From Collimonas sp. OK607 (GTDB lineage: Bacteria > Pseudomonadota > Gammaproteobacteria > Burkholderiales > Burkholderiaceae_D), in the NCBI RefSeq assembly GCF_900111995.1, contig NZ_FOKF01000030.1:1-64000 (forward strand): DNA of 64,000 nucleotides. The letters are read 5' to 3'. This document shows, piece by piece, positions 39,992 to 47,906 of this stretch. The notes below the pieces were generated by a model, which was not told the DNA's origin, did no database searches, and saw nothing but the letters and a program-made list of their open reading frames with translations. The position numbers were made by a program, and so were the translations under genes. Position 1 is the stretch's first letter. Every line of letters begins with the position of its first letter.

Positions 39992-41380
39992 TTAGATCGC
40001 CCAGCCGCCAGCGTAGAAAGCTGCCAGTGCGATAGCAATGGCGACCGTGCCCACGTTCAGTTTGCGGAACTCGCCGGAGACGATACGACCGATTACCAGC
40101 GTGCAGAAACCAAGCATGATGCCCGTTACGATATTGCATGTCAGCACAATGAATACTGCGCACAGCAAACCAGACAGGGCATCGACCGTATCATCCATGT
40201 GCATCCGGCTCACACTGCCCAGCATCAGCAAACCGACATACATCAGCGCAGGTGCTGTCGCATAGGAAGGCACCAGGCCAGCCAGCGGCGAAAAGAAGAT
40301 GACCGCGAGAAACAGCAGACCGACTACGACTGCCGTCAGGCCGGTACGGGCGCCGGCGGCTGTACCTACCGTCGATTCAATGTATGCAGCAGCAGGTGCG
40401 CCACCGACCAGACCGGCAAAAATGGAACTGAGCGAGTCGGCTGTCAGTGCTTTGCCGCCGTTGTGAATATAGCCTTTTTCATTAACCTGGCCAGCTTGAC
40501 CGGCAACAGCGCGAATCGTGCCGGTGGCATCGAACACTGCTGTCATCACCAGCGCCAGCACACTTGGCAACACCGTCATGCTCAGCGCGCCCTTGATATC
40601 CATCGAGCCGATCAATGAAGCGTGGCCTGGGGAGCTCAGTGCCGGCATCGCAAACACACCGGTAAATTTGACGGCAGGGTCGAAGATCAAACCGATGATG
40701 GACAAGGCGACGACTACCAGCAGGATGCCGCCAGGTACGCGGCGTCGCTCAAGACCGAAGATCGCTGCCAGGCCGAGAATGCTCATCACTACCGGGAACG
40801 CGGTAATGTGGCCGAGTGCTACCGGTAATCCGGGACCGGCATTCTTTACCACCATCCCGACTTCGCTGGAGGCGATCAGCAGCAGGAACAAACCGATACC
40901 GACGCCGGTGCCGTGCGCAACGCCGGACGGCAGGTTTTGCAGAATCCAGGAACGGATGCCAGTCACGGAAATAGCAGTGAACACCAGGCCCATCAGGAAT
41001 ACCGCGCCAAGGGCGACGGAGGGCGACAAGCCTTTGCCGAGCACCAGGCCGAAAGCAGTGAAAGCAGTCAGAGAAATCGCGCATCCTACTGCGATCGGCA
41101 AACGTGCCCACAGGCCCATCAGCAGCGAGCCGAAAGCGGTCGTCAGGCAAACCGCAACGAACACGGCGCTGACGTCGAAGCCAGCCTTGCCCAACATGCC
41201 AGGCACGACGAAAACGGAATAGACCATCGCCAGGAAAGTGGTGATGCCAGCCACCACTTCACGACGCGTGGTACTGCCGCGGGCGGTGATCTGAAAGTAT
41301 TGATCGAGTTTGCCTTCGCCGACGGCGATAGGATCTCCCAGGCCCACGACAGGCTGGGGCTGGAGTTGTTGTTCCATCAT
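39992..41380 (-). CDS. NCS2 family permease (AzgA-like, guanine/hypoxanthine type)
   Basis: 462 residues from the ATG 10 bases after AGGAG (a second ATG follows directly). About 12-14 membrane helices. AzgA/GhxP-type features are [28 protein letters not shown] (in parts) near the start, [22 protein letters not shown], and [16 protein letters not shown]. It should import purine bases by proton symport. It ends in a strong terminator and stands alone, with a structured leader. Confidence 0.92.
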   Translation of the reverse strand: MMEQQLQPQPVVGLGDPIAVGEGKLDQYFQITARGSTTRREVVAGITTFLAMVYSVFVVPGMLGKAGFDVSAVFVAVCLTTAFGSLLMGLWARLPIAVGCAISLTAFTAFGLVLGKGLSPSVALGAVFLMGLVFTAISVTGIRSWILQNLPSGVAHGTGVGIGLFLLLIASSEVGMVVKNAGPGLPVALGHITAFPVVMSILGLAAIFGLERRRVPGGILLVVVALSIIGLIFDPAVKFTGVFAMPALSSPGHASLIGSMDIKGALSMTVLPSVLALVMTAVFDATGTIRAVAGQAGQVNEKGYIHNGGKALTADSLSSIFAGLVGGAPAAAYIESTVGTAAGARTGLTAVVVGLLFLAVIFFSPLAGLVPSYATAPALMYVGLLMLGSVSRMHMDDTVDALSGLLCAVFIVLTCNIVTGIMLGFCTLVIGRIVSGEFRKLNVGTVAIAIALAAFYAGGWAI

Positions 41381-41460
41381 GATCGAGCTGCTCCTTATAT
41401 GTCCTTGAAGCGGCCGTGACTCGACCGTCATCAGGGTGTCTCGTGTTATGTTTTGACTCG

Positions 41461-41483
41461 CCAGCCCGAACCCGGGTAGCTGG
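41461..41483 (-). promoter_or_regulatory. Hairpin in the leader of the purine permease
   Basis: CCAG/CTGG and CCCG/CGGG pairs with a 3-base bulge form a hairpin about 80 bases upstream of the permease start. The surrounding 377-base gap (41432-41808) holds no gene. A purine-sensing leader is conceivable, but I cannot assign a riboswitch class. Confidence 0.35.
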
Positions 41484-41808
41484 ACTGCTCGTCATTTGAA
41501 AGGATGATGAGTTCGGTGAATACAGCTTAGGGTATTGATGTAGCCAACCCATCATGAAGGCTTAATAGCCGCCATTTGCATTTCCATATGCGGAGAACGG
41601 ATGGCAGAGCCGCGAGGTCGCATGCGTCTGCCTCGGGAAATCTCGATTTGAATCAGCACGGAAAAATATCAGCTTGACCGCATCCGGACGGCTCGGCCTG
41701 GTTCGCCATACTGGTTTAGTGTATATAATCATATTATATTGCCATGTAGAAACAATTATGTCATTGTCGTTTTGCACACATATGTGTGTAACTTAACGTG
41801 GAGATGAC

Positions 41809-42582
41809 ATGACAACAACCGTCGAATCACTGCAACTTATCCTCAAAGACAAGCACAATTCATTGACCAGTCATGCGGTGTTTTCCGCTATAAGAACCGA
41901 GGCAGACCTCCGCCTGTTCATGGAGTGGCATGTTTTTGCGGTTTGGGATTTCATGTCGCTGGTCAAGCGTCTGCAAGCGGATCTGACTACGACTTCGGTC
42001 CCGTGGTATCCGCCCGCCAATCCGCATGCAGCACGTTTGATCAACGAGATAGTGCTGGGAGAAGAGTCGGATCTGACGCCCAAGGGCGCCATGACACATT
42101 TTGATCTTTATCTGTCGGCGATGCAGGAGATAGGCGCCTCGACCCGCCAGATCAGTCAGTTTTTAACCATGATCAAGAAAGGCGACACGCTTGCCACCGC
42201 CTTGAACCGGGCGGAAGCGTTACCGGCGATCCAGCGCTTCGTGACTTCCACCATCACCACGTGCAAGGACGACCAGACCCATCAGGTGGTGGGCAGTTTT
42301 TTCTACGGGCGGGAAAATGTCATCCCCGATATGTTCCAGGCCTTGCTCAAGACCTGGTGCATAGATCCGGCGACAGTGCCCGAACTTACCTTCTATCTGG
42401 AACGGCATATCGAGGTCGACTCAGGCGATCACGGCCCCGCCGCGCAGCGCATGATCGATGAGATTAGCGGTAACGATCCAGCCCAGATGCGCGAGGTGCT
42501 GGAGGCCGGTATCCGTGCCATCGACGAGCGGCACCAACTGTGGGACAGCCTCCTGATCGCTTTGCAGCAACGTTCTTCCTGA
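41809..42582 (+). CDS. DUF3050 family protein (heme-oxygenase-like fold)
   Basis: 257 residues, all helical. Family marks are LRLFMEWHVFAVWDFMSLVKRLQ and WYPPANPHAARLINEIVLGEESD (in parts), and HIEVDSGDHGPAAQRMI towards the end. The fold is shared with heme oxygenases and TenA; conserved His/Glu in MEWHVF, GEES and ERHIEVDSGDH may hold a metal pair. GGAG lies shortly before the ATG. Function is unknown. The next gene in the same direction is hemerythrin-like. Confidence 0.88.
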   Translation: MTTTVESLQLILKDKHNSLTSHAVFSAIRTEADLRLFMEWHVFAVWDFMSLVKRLQADLTTTSVPWYPPANPHAARLINEIVLGEESDLTPKGAMTHFDLYLSAMQEIGASTRQISQFLTMIKKGDTLATALNRAEALPAIQRFVTSTITTCKDDQTHQVVGSFFYGRENVIPDMFQALLKTWCIDPATVPELTFYLERHIEVDSGDHGPAAQRMIDEISGNDPAQMREVLEAGIRAIDERHQLWDSLLIALQQRSS

Positions 42583-42773
42583 TGACGGTCTTGTAGCCGA
42601 CTGTCCAGGCCGGATGCAACTGTCTGGTTTGGACAGTCAAGCCGTGAAAAGTATTAAAAAAATTACATTTGAGAAATTTATTTCCGCGTGGAATTTAATG
42701 TACTATTGTTATGGGTAGGCAATTATAAAAAACGGCAAATGCATCTTTTACATGGGAACTGGGGAGAGTAAAA

Positions 42774-43367
42774 ATGTGGCTGAAATCGATTTTCAACAAA
42801 CCCGCAACCAGCAAGCAAGACGAGGAGGCGCGCGAAGTTGTTAGAAATTCAGTCAGCCCCCAGCCGCCGCCCAAAAGAGCCGTGCCGCTAATGGAGCGCG
42901 CAGAACTGCTGCAGCCGGCGAAAAGCGTTAACAATCAGATTCAATACGACGAAAAGCTGATTCCCCAGCTTAAGGGCGATCATGCGGCCCTGCTGTTGAT
43001 GTATTCCTCGGTGGCGAACAAGATGAGCGCCGGCACCTGGGATGCTGTGCCAACCTCATTGCGCGAAATGCGCATGGCGATGTACGGCCATCTGCTGACC
43101 GAGGGCGTCAAGTTGTATTCGTATATGCGGCGCAGTCTGGCGGAGGAGCAGAATCTGCTCGAAGTCTATCGCTCATATAAAAAAGAAATGGATGGAATAG
43201 GCCGCATCGCCTTTGATTTTTTCGACAAATATCAAGGCAAGGATTGGCTGGCGTCGCCGGATGCGCGCTCGTCGTTCAAAGCTGAATTCGATAACCTCGG
43301 CAAGGTGCTGGTCGACCGCATCACGCGCGAAGAAAATATTCTCTATCCTCTGTACATGCCGTCGTAG
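42774..43367 (+). CDS. Hemerythrin-like helical protein
   Basis: 197 residues. After a Pro/Arg-rich tail a four-helix bundle begins: LIPQLKGDHAALLLMYSSV, MYGHLLTEGVKLYSYM and TREENILYPLYMPS give the HHE-type layout, but only two of the usual five His are evident (in GDHAALL and YGHLLTE), so the di-iron site may be incomplete. GGGGAG precedes the ATG. It lies 191 bases after the DUF3050 gene; separate transcription is possible. Oxygen, nitric-oxide or iron sensing is the family guess. Confidence 0.72.
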   Translation: MWLKSIFNKPATSKQDEEAREVVRNSVSPQPPPKRAVPLMERAELLQPAKSVNNQIQYDEKLIPQLKGDHAALLLMYSSVANKMSAGTWDAVPTSLREMRMAMYGHLLTEGVKLYSYMRRSLAEEQNLLEVYRSYKKEMDGIGRIAFDFFDKYQGKDWLASPDARSSFKAEFDNLGKVLVDRITREENILYPLYMPS

Positions 43368-43410
43368 GCGGTACTAACCGGTTTGCCAGACGGCCGCGCC
43401 TGGCCTTGGT

Positions 43411-44478
43411 TCAGATCTGCCAGGCGCCGTTGCGATAGACCAGTTCGTCATCCAGGTAGACCGCTTCGGTTACCGCAAAAACATCGATGTGATATCTGGC
43501 GCTAGCGCGCTTGATATTGGCCTTGTTGTAGACGCCGTGTTTGGCGCCGAGCGACAGGTGGATGCCGCACATGCGTTCGTAGGTGCCGATATCGCTGACC
43601 ATCCGGTCCCGCGAAAACGCGCGATTCATGCCGAAACCCAGCTCCCGTAGCCATACTTCACCTTCGTCGGCGCGGATCTTGGCTAGTACCTGGTCGAAAT
43701 CGGGAGTGGAATCCAGCACGTCGGTGACGCGGCCTTTGGTAATCACCAAGGTGATGGGATGCGCCGGCTGGTTGACCCGGAATGAGGTGTCGCCAAAAAC
43801 AAAGATACGTACGCGTCCGTTCACCGCTTCCAGGTCTTGCGCTTCGGTGAACACTTCACCGATGGGAAACTGGCCGCCGACGTTGTTCATCTCGCTGTAG
43901 TCGCCAATGTTCAGTTTGGCCGGTTCGAACGGAGACGCAAACACCAGGCGCTCGCCGCCGCTGTCGACGACGCCCGCACGGGCGTTGTCAATCCGCGCTT
44001 TCAGCGCATAGCCGACGCCGCGGTAGTAGCCGGGGTCATACGCCAGCGACTCGATGTAGTAGAGCGCTTGCGCCCCCGGCATGCGCGAAAGATGCGGATG
44101 TTCTATCACCTTGAGCGCACGTTTGAACAGTTCGACCCGGATGCGGAACGCCTCCAGGCGAAAGTTGGTCGATTGAATCAGCACAACCAGGTCGTTCGCC
44201 TCAAGCCCCGCAAAAGCGGCGAGCACGGCATCCGGCGTGACTGCATCGAAGTCGATGAATGTCGCATCCGGCAGGCAGCGCCGGTAGGCTTCGGTAAGCG
44301 CGATAGCGAGCTCGCAGCGTGTGTCCGATACAACCACGGCAGCATGCGGCGGCGCGTGCCGGATTGCCATGGAAAGGATATCGCGCAGATGCTTTTCCGC
44401 CGCGTCAATCGCTTCCTTGGCGATCGCTTGCCCGTTTGCCGTACCGACGCCTTCTTCGTTTGCTGTTGGAGTGTTCAT
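43411..44478 (-). CDS. M29 aminopeptidase / NicX-like metalloprotein
   Basis: 355 residues from MNTPTANEEG; the longer frame begins with a TTG without start signals. The C-terminal half follows the M29 (aminopeptidase T) pattern: GGQFPIGEVFTEAQ, WLRELGFGMNRAF, HLSLGAKHGVYNKANI and RYHIDVF, which carry the metal ligands (Glu, His, His, Asp). The same superfamily includes the ring-opening 2,5-dihydroxypyridine dioxygenase NicX, so peptidase activity is not certain. It lies 147 bases downstream of the ModA-like gene in the same direction. Confidence 0.75.
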   Translation of the reverse strand: MNTPTANEEGVGTANGQAIAKEAIDAAEKHLRDILSMAIRHAPPHAAVVVSDTRCELAIALTEAYRRCLPDATFIDFDAVTPDAVLAAFAGLEANDLVVLIQSTNFRLEAFRIRVELFKRALKVIEHPHLSRMPGAQALYYIESLAYDPGYYRGVGYALKARIDNARAGVVDSGGERLVFASPFEPAKLNIGDYSEMNNVGGQFPIGEVFTEAQDLEAVNGRVRIFVFGDTSFRVNQPAHPITLVITKGRVTDVLDSTPDFDQVLAKIRADEGEVWLRELGFGMNRAFSRDRMVSDIGTYERMCGIHLSLGAKHGVYNKANIKRASARYHIDVFAVTEAVYLDDELVYRNGAWQI

Positions 44479-44624
44479 CAATTTACCGTATCGGGAAGCA
44501 GGAGAAATACCGTGCCATAAGATTAAATCTTGATGGCCAGGCAACTCCTGCTGGATCGGTATTTTAATCGACAACCGGCGTCGGGCTGATTTTCGGCTAT
44601 TTTCTAGCTGGCTGCGAGCGAAGG

Positions 44625-45428
44625 CTAGAGCGGGGAAAAGCCGTAAGCTGCGAGGGTTTTCTGTGCCTCAGGACTAAGCAGGAACAGAGCAAAACGATAG
44701 GCGGCATCATGCGATCCCGCCGGTTTGTTCAGCACGGTCAGGCCGAAATCGGCCGCAATGGCGAGCTCTGCAGGCGGCACAACTTTAGTGAGCGTGGTGT
44801 CGGCAACGGTTTGACGCGAGCTGCAATAACCGATAAAGGCATCAACTTGTTTTTGTTCAAGAAAATACTTTACGGCGTCGCGGCCCGCCGGGATTGCCGG
44901 ACTGTGGCGGCCGCCGACCAGTTGTTGTGCTTTGGCTTCGAGCAATTCTTTAGCGCCTGGCCGGATTGCGCCGGCTTTGGCAAAAAACTGCCAGGCGTAG
45001 TCGCCGCCGGGATCTGCCTGGGGCGTCGAGGTGCCGAACTTGACGCTCGGATCCAGCAGTTTGTTCAGAAGGTTTTGCGTGCTTAATCCCAGCTCCGGCC
45101 GCGCCACGACGCACACGCTATTGCGCGCAAACACTAACGCTGGAATCGCCTTGCCTTCGCGTGCCAGCTGTTGCGGATGCGCCATGTTCGCCGAGGCAAA
45201 AACATCTGCCCGTTCGCCTTGTTCTAAGCGCTCCAGCAACAGGCCGGAAGGACCGAATACTGTCTCAACCGATTCTCCGGTGCTGGCGCTGAACTGTTTT
45301 GCCAGCACGGTTAGCGGGCCGGTCAGGCTGCCGGCGGCAAATACCTTGATTGGATCTTGGGCCAGTGCAGGCGTGGCGGCGCTCAGCATGGCGAGTGCCA
45401 GCACTATGCGGTTGAAGAATGGTGGCAT
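44625..45428 (-). CDS. modA: Molybdate-type ABC transporter periplasmic binding protein
   Basis: 267 residues. A signal peptide is cut after TPALAQ. ModA features are KVFAAGSLTGPLTVLAKQF, VFGPSGLLLERLEQGERADVFASAN, and GYCSSRQTVADTTL. The usual oxyanion-binding Ser residues are in AAGSL and GPSG. No modB or modC follows, so it is either an orphan that uses a transporter encoded elsewhere or has another anion as ligand. A ModE-type palindrome lies 41 bases upstream of the start, which supports molybdate. Confidence 0.85.
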   Translation of the reverse strand: MPPFFNRIVLALAMLSAATPALAQDPIKVFAAGSLTGPLTVLAKQFSASTGESVETVFGPSGLLLERLEQGERADVFASANMAHPQQLAREGKAIPALVFARNSVCVVARPELGLSTQNLLNKLLDPSVKFGTSTPQADPGGDYAWQFFAKAGAIRPGAKELLEAKAQQLVGGRHSPAIPAGRDAVKYFLEQKQVDAFIGYCSSRQTVADTTLTKVVPPAELAIAADFGLTVLNKPAGSHDAAYRFALFLLSPEAQKTLAAYGFSPL

Positions 45429-45468
45429 GGGGTGGCTTTGTTTAGCTTGAGGGGATGGGGTTTTATTT

Positions 45469-45492
45469 CGATATATTTTACGATATATAACG
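45469..45492. promoter_or_regulatory. ModE-type operator upstream of modA
   Basis: CGATATAT, 8 bases, ATATAACG. The Escherichia coli ModE site has CGTTATAT-N8-ATATAACG-like halves; here one half is exact, the other has one change, and the spacing is the same. It lies between the modA start (45428) and the next gene, and should mediate molybdate-dependent repression. Confidence 0.7.
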
Positions 45493-45587
45493 AAGAACAG
45501 GAAAGCAGCTATCGTTTCGGTTGTTTCGACTCCTGCTCAAGATGCGCACCCCCGATGTGCGCATCTATACGCATTGTTCTTACACCA

Positions 45588-45854
45588 TTAGCCTGCGAGG
45601 CCCTTGGTCAGCAGCTCGGCCACCAATTGATTGAGATCTAGCTCACGCTCTTTTGCCAGGGTTTGCAACTGTTGCACCAGGTCGCCGTTCAGTTTGACCG
45701 CAAACGGCACCAGTCCCGCTGCCTGGTCGCGCTTACGCTGCTCGCGGCGGTCGACCACTGTTGTGTCACTGCCGCCAAAAGCGGAAGCGCCTGGGGCTGC
45801 CATCTTTCCCATCAATTTTTTGGCGTCGCTCTTTGCCATTCCGGTTTTTTTCAC
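45588..45854 (-). CDS. Small hypothetical protein, possible ribbon-helix-helix
   Basis: 88 residues from a GTG with AGGAT 8 bases upstream; ATG five codons later is an alternative. A basic/Gly-rich N-terminal half is followed by VPFAVKLNGDLVQQLQTLAKERELDLNQLVAELL, which has the strand-helix-helix layout of Arc/MetJ-like or plasmid-type DNA-binding proteins. No toxin partner lies beside it. Family uncertain. Confidence 0.6.
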   Translation of the reverse strand: MKKTGMAKSDAKKLMGKMAAPGASAFGGSDTTVVDRREQRKRDQAAGLVPFAVKLNGDLVQQLQTLAKERELDLNQLVAELLTKGLAG

Positions 45855-45967
45855 TATTGATATCCTGGTTGATAAACGTTATTCGATTGCGCACAGTATA
45901 AGCTTGGCTTCGCCGCGGCGGTATTTTCCCTGCACAGGCCCAGGGCGAATGTGCCGTAGCGACGGAT

Positions 45968-46006
45968 CGAAGTGAAGCATTGAAGTGAAATACCGAAGTG
46001 AAATAC
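45968..46006. repeat. 13-bp tandem repeat, three copies
   Basis: CGAAGTGAAGCAT, TGAAGTGAAATAC, CGAAGTGAAATAC in direct succession, ending at the stop codon of the last exopolysaccharide gene. Confidence 0.8.
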
Positions 46007-46824
46007 TATTCGCGCCGCTTCCAGCTCATGGCCCAGGAATAGAAGCCGACCAATGCGCCGAACTGGATCAAGCTTGATCCAAGCAGGTAGATGACTGGAT
46101 GCCAGAGCAGCGAATACCGTAGCATTACCCAAGCCGCGAACGTGTATTGAAAGGGCGTCAACACAATCAGGTAAATCACCGCCATCAGCGATAGCAGGAT
46201 CTTGCGCGGAATGCCGAAATCGAAAATGTTGTAAAGCAATCCATATATCCATGGCGTGAGCAAAATCAGCACCAACGACGCCTGCGATAAAGCGGAAATG
46301 GAGGTTGCCGACTGGTACGGAAACTCTGCCGCCCAGAAGTAAAAATAGAATTGGCTGGACAACTGGATCATGGCCAGCACCCGCAACGCATAAGACATCG
46401 GCAGCATGCGGACCGGCAGCAACTTGGTGCCAAGCAGGATTGTGATTGCAATCAACATGCCGCCCCACCACTGCAAAGGATTCGGAAGGGCCGCTTGAAC
46501 GTAGGCGTAGGGGATAGATTGAATCCCGGGAAAAGATGTCTTATCCGTTTTAAGCAATATTTCACCGCCAAGACCATCGCCCCAGAATCTTATGATTCCC
46601 GCCCACAATTCGGCAATCAAAGGCCATGCGAGCAGGGTGCAAAAGAAAATAATAGTCGGCACCAGCAACACATCGGCCCATCGGCTGCGCGGGAAAGACA
46701 ATCGTCGCAAGGCACGGTGAGTCTGTATCAATTGGCCACTGAAGCCGGAAAAACGGGGATTGACGCCGATGTGGCTGTGCGCTTCCGCCGGCAATCCGGT
46801 TGCGGCGTTTTTCCTCGGTTTCAT
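46006..46824 (-). CDS. Multi-spanning membrane protein of the exopolysaccharide operon
   Basis: 272 residues with about six hydrophobic helices (VLLVPTIIFFCTLLAWPLIA, MLIAITILLGTKLLPV, LVLILLTPWIYGLLYNIF, and others) and a cytoplasmic Arg-rich start. I do not recognise the family. It is the last of six coupled genes; its ATG overlaps the stop of the YaiO-like gene by 4 bases. It may help synthesis, for example as a membrane partner of the synthase, or modify the polymer. No acyltransferase or transporter motif is evident. Confidence 0.75.
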   Translation of the reverse strand: MKPRKNAATGLPAEAHSHIGVNPRFSGFSGQLIQTHRALRRLSFPRSRWADVLLVPTIIFFCTLLAWPLIAELWAGIIRFWGDGLGGEILLKTDKTSFPGIQSIPYAYVQAALPNPLQWWGGMLIAITILLGTKLLPVRMLPMSYALRVLAMIQLSSQFYFYFWAAEFPYQSATSISALSQASLVLILLTPWIYGLLYNIFDFGIPRKILLSLMAVIYLIVLTPFQYTFAAWVMLRYSLLWHPVIYLLGSSLIQFGALVGFYSWAMSWKRRE

Positions 46825-47906
46825 CTGAAACTCCAGCGCCAGCCGAGAGTAAGTGAGAGACGATCATAGAGCGGGCTTTGGTAATACTCCAGCATCGCTA
46901 GTAACAAACTGTCGCGGGTGATTCTCTGTCGCCATTGGATACTAGCGGTGTTGCTCTTGAAATTAACCAGTTCCGGGCCGCCTGGCAATACCTTGTAGGT
47001 TTCCTTGGCATGTTCATAGCGGACTATGATTGCGCGGTGGTCGTCATTGCCGAAAGTCGCGGCTATGTATTGGCTGGGGCCCAGTATCGTGCCTGGGTTT
47101 GCCCAGTTCAAACGTATGCCGCCCTCTATCACCAATTCCGTAAAGTACCCGATGCCGGTGAACAGCAACCCGTGGTCGGAGCGTGCGCTTTCATTACCCT
47201 TGGCATAGTAGGCGCCGATACCGGCGACATACTGCCGTTCGCTGCCGAATTTCCGATAACCGGTTGTATCGACACGCCAGCTTGGAAACAAGGGACTGTT
47301 CCCGGTACCGACGGCGACGGTACTGTAATAGTCTTCGGAGAAATCGTGGGTAAGCGAGACGTTCCCGTAGTTTCCGGTATATCCGAAGCGGGATTGCTGC
47401 GTCAATTCTCCCTGCACTACACCTGCGGACGTGACCATCATGCCGCGCAACGCTACCAAACGGGCATGGCCGTAACCGTGCGTCATGTTGCCGTCGCCGC
47501 CGACCAGTTCCAGCGCGCCACGCTCGGGACCCAATTCCGACTCTTTGCCTGCGAGGATGTCGGCCGATGCCCCGGCACCGGGATTTTGGTCGAGTGCAAC
47601 GGCCAGGGGAGCGGGGGTGACCGGTGCCGCTACCGCTGCTGGTGAGCCAGTCCCCAGAGTTGCTGGCGCTATAGCCGGTGCGTTGCCGGCAGTCGGGGCT
47701 GGTTCGGCCGGTGCCGCATACAGTGACAACAAGCGAGGATGCTGGAAGCCAGACGATGGTATGGCTGCATCGATGCCAGTCGCCGCGTGGGAAGAATAGG
47801 CGACGGCGCCAAAAGACAGCCCTAATGCCGTCAGCGCCGTTTTCGCCCTCAGTGTCCTGTGGCGAGCTGATATCCGGATATCAGCGTTACTAGTTGCAGT
47901 ATTCAA
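46821..47906 (-). CDS. YaiO-type outer-membrane beta-barrel protein
   Basis: 361 residues from a TTG that overlaps the stop of the upstream gene (TTGA) and is preceded by AGAAGG 7 bases away; the open frame extends further but inside the upstream gene. A signal peptide (AKTALTALGLSFGAVAYSSHA) is followed by a Pro/Ala linker (about 45-100) and a C-terminal barrel of alternating strands (GYGHARLVALRGMM, GNVSLTHDFSEDYYSTVAVG, WRVDTTGYRKFG...), ending RLSLTLGWRWSFR with the terminal aromatic typical of outer-membrane proteins. YaiO-like barrels occur with surface-polysaccharide genes; an export pore is inferred. Confidence 0.85.
   Translation of the reverse strand: MNTATSNADIRISARHRTLRAKTALTALGLSFGAVAYSSHAATGIDAAIPSSGFQHPRLLSLYAAPAEPAPTAGNAPAIAPATLGTGSPAAVAAPVTPAPLAVALDQNPGAGASADILAGKESELGPERGALELVGGDGNMTHGYGHARLVALRGMMVTSAGVVQGELTQQSRFGYTGNYGNVSLTHDFSEDYYSTVAVGTGNSPLFPSWRVDTTGYRKFGSERQYVAGIGAYYAKGNESARSDHGLLFTGIGYFTELVIEGGIRLNWANPGTILGPSQYIAATFGNDDHRAIIVRYEHAKETYKVLPGGPELVNFKSNTASIQWRQRITRDSLLLAMLEYYQSPLYDRLSLTLGWRWSFR

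Noticed and set aside
40518-41222. Plus-strand open frame of 234 codons
   Set aside because: Antisense to the NCS2 permease, with composition expected of a reversed membrane protein.
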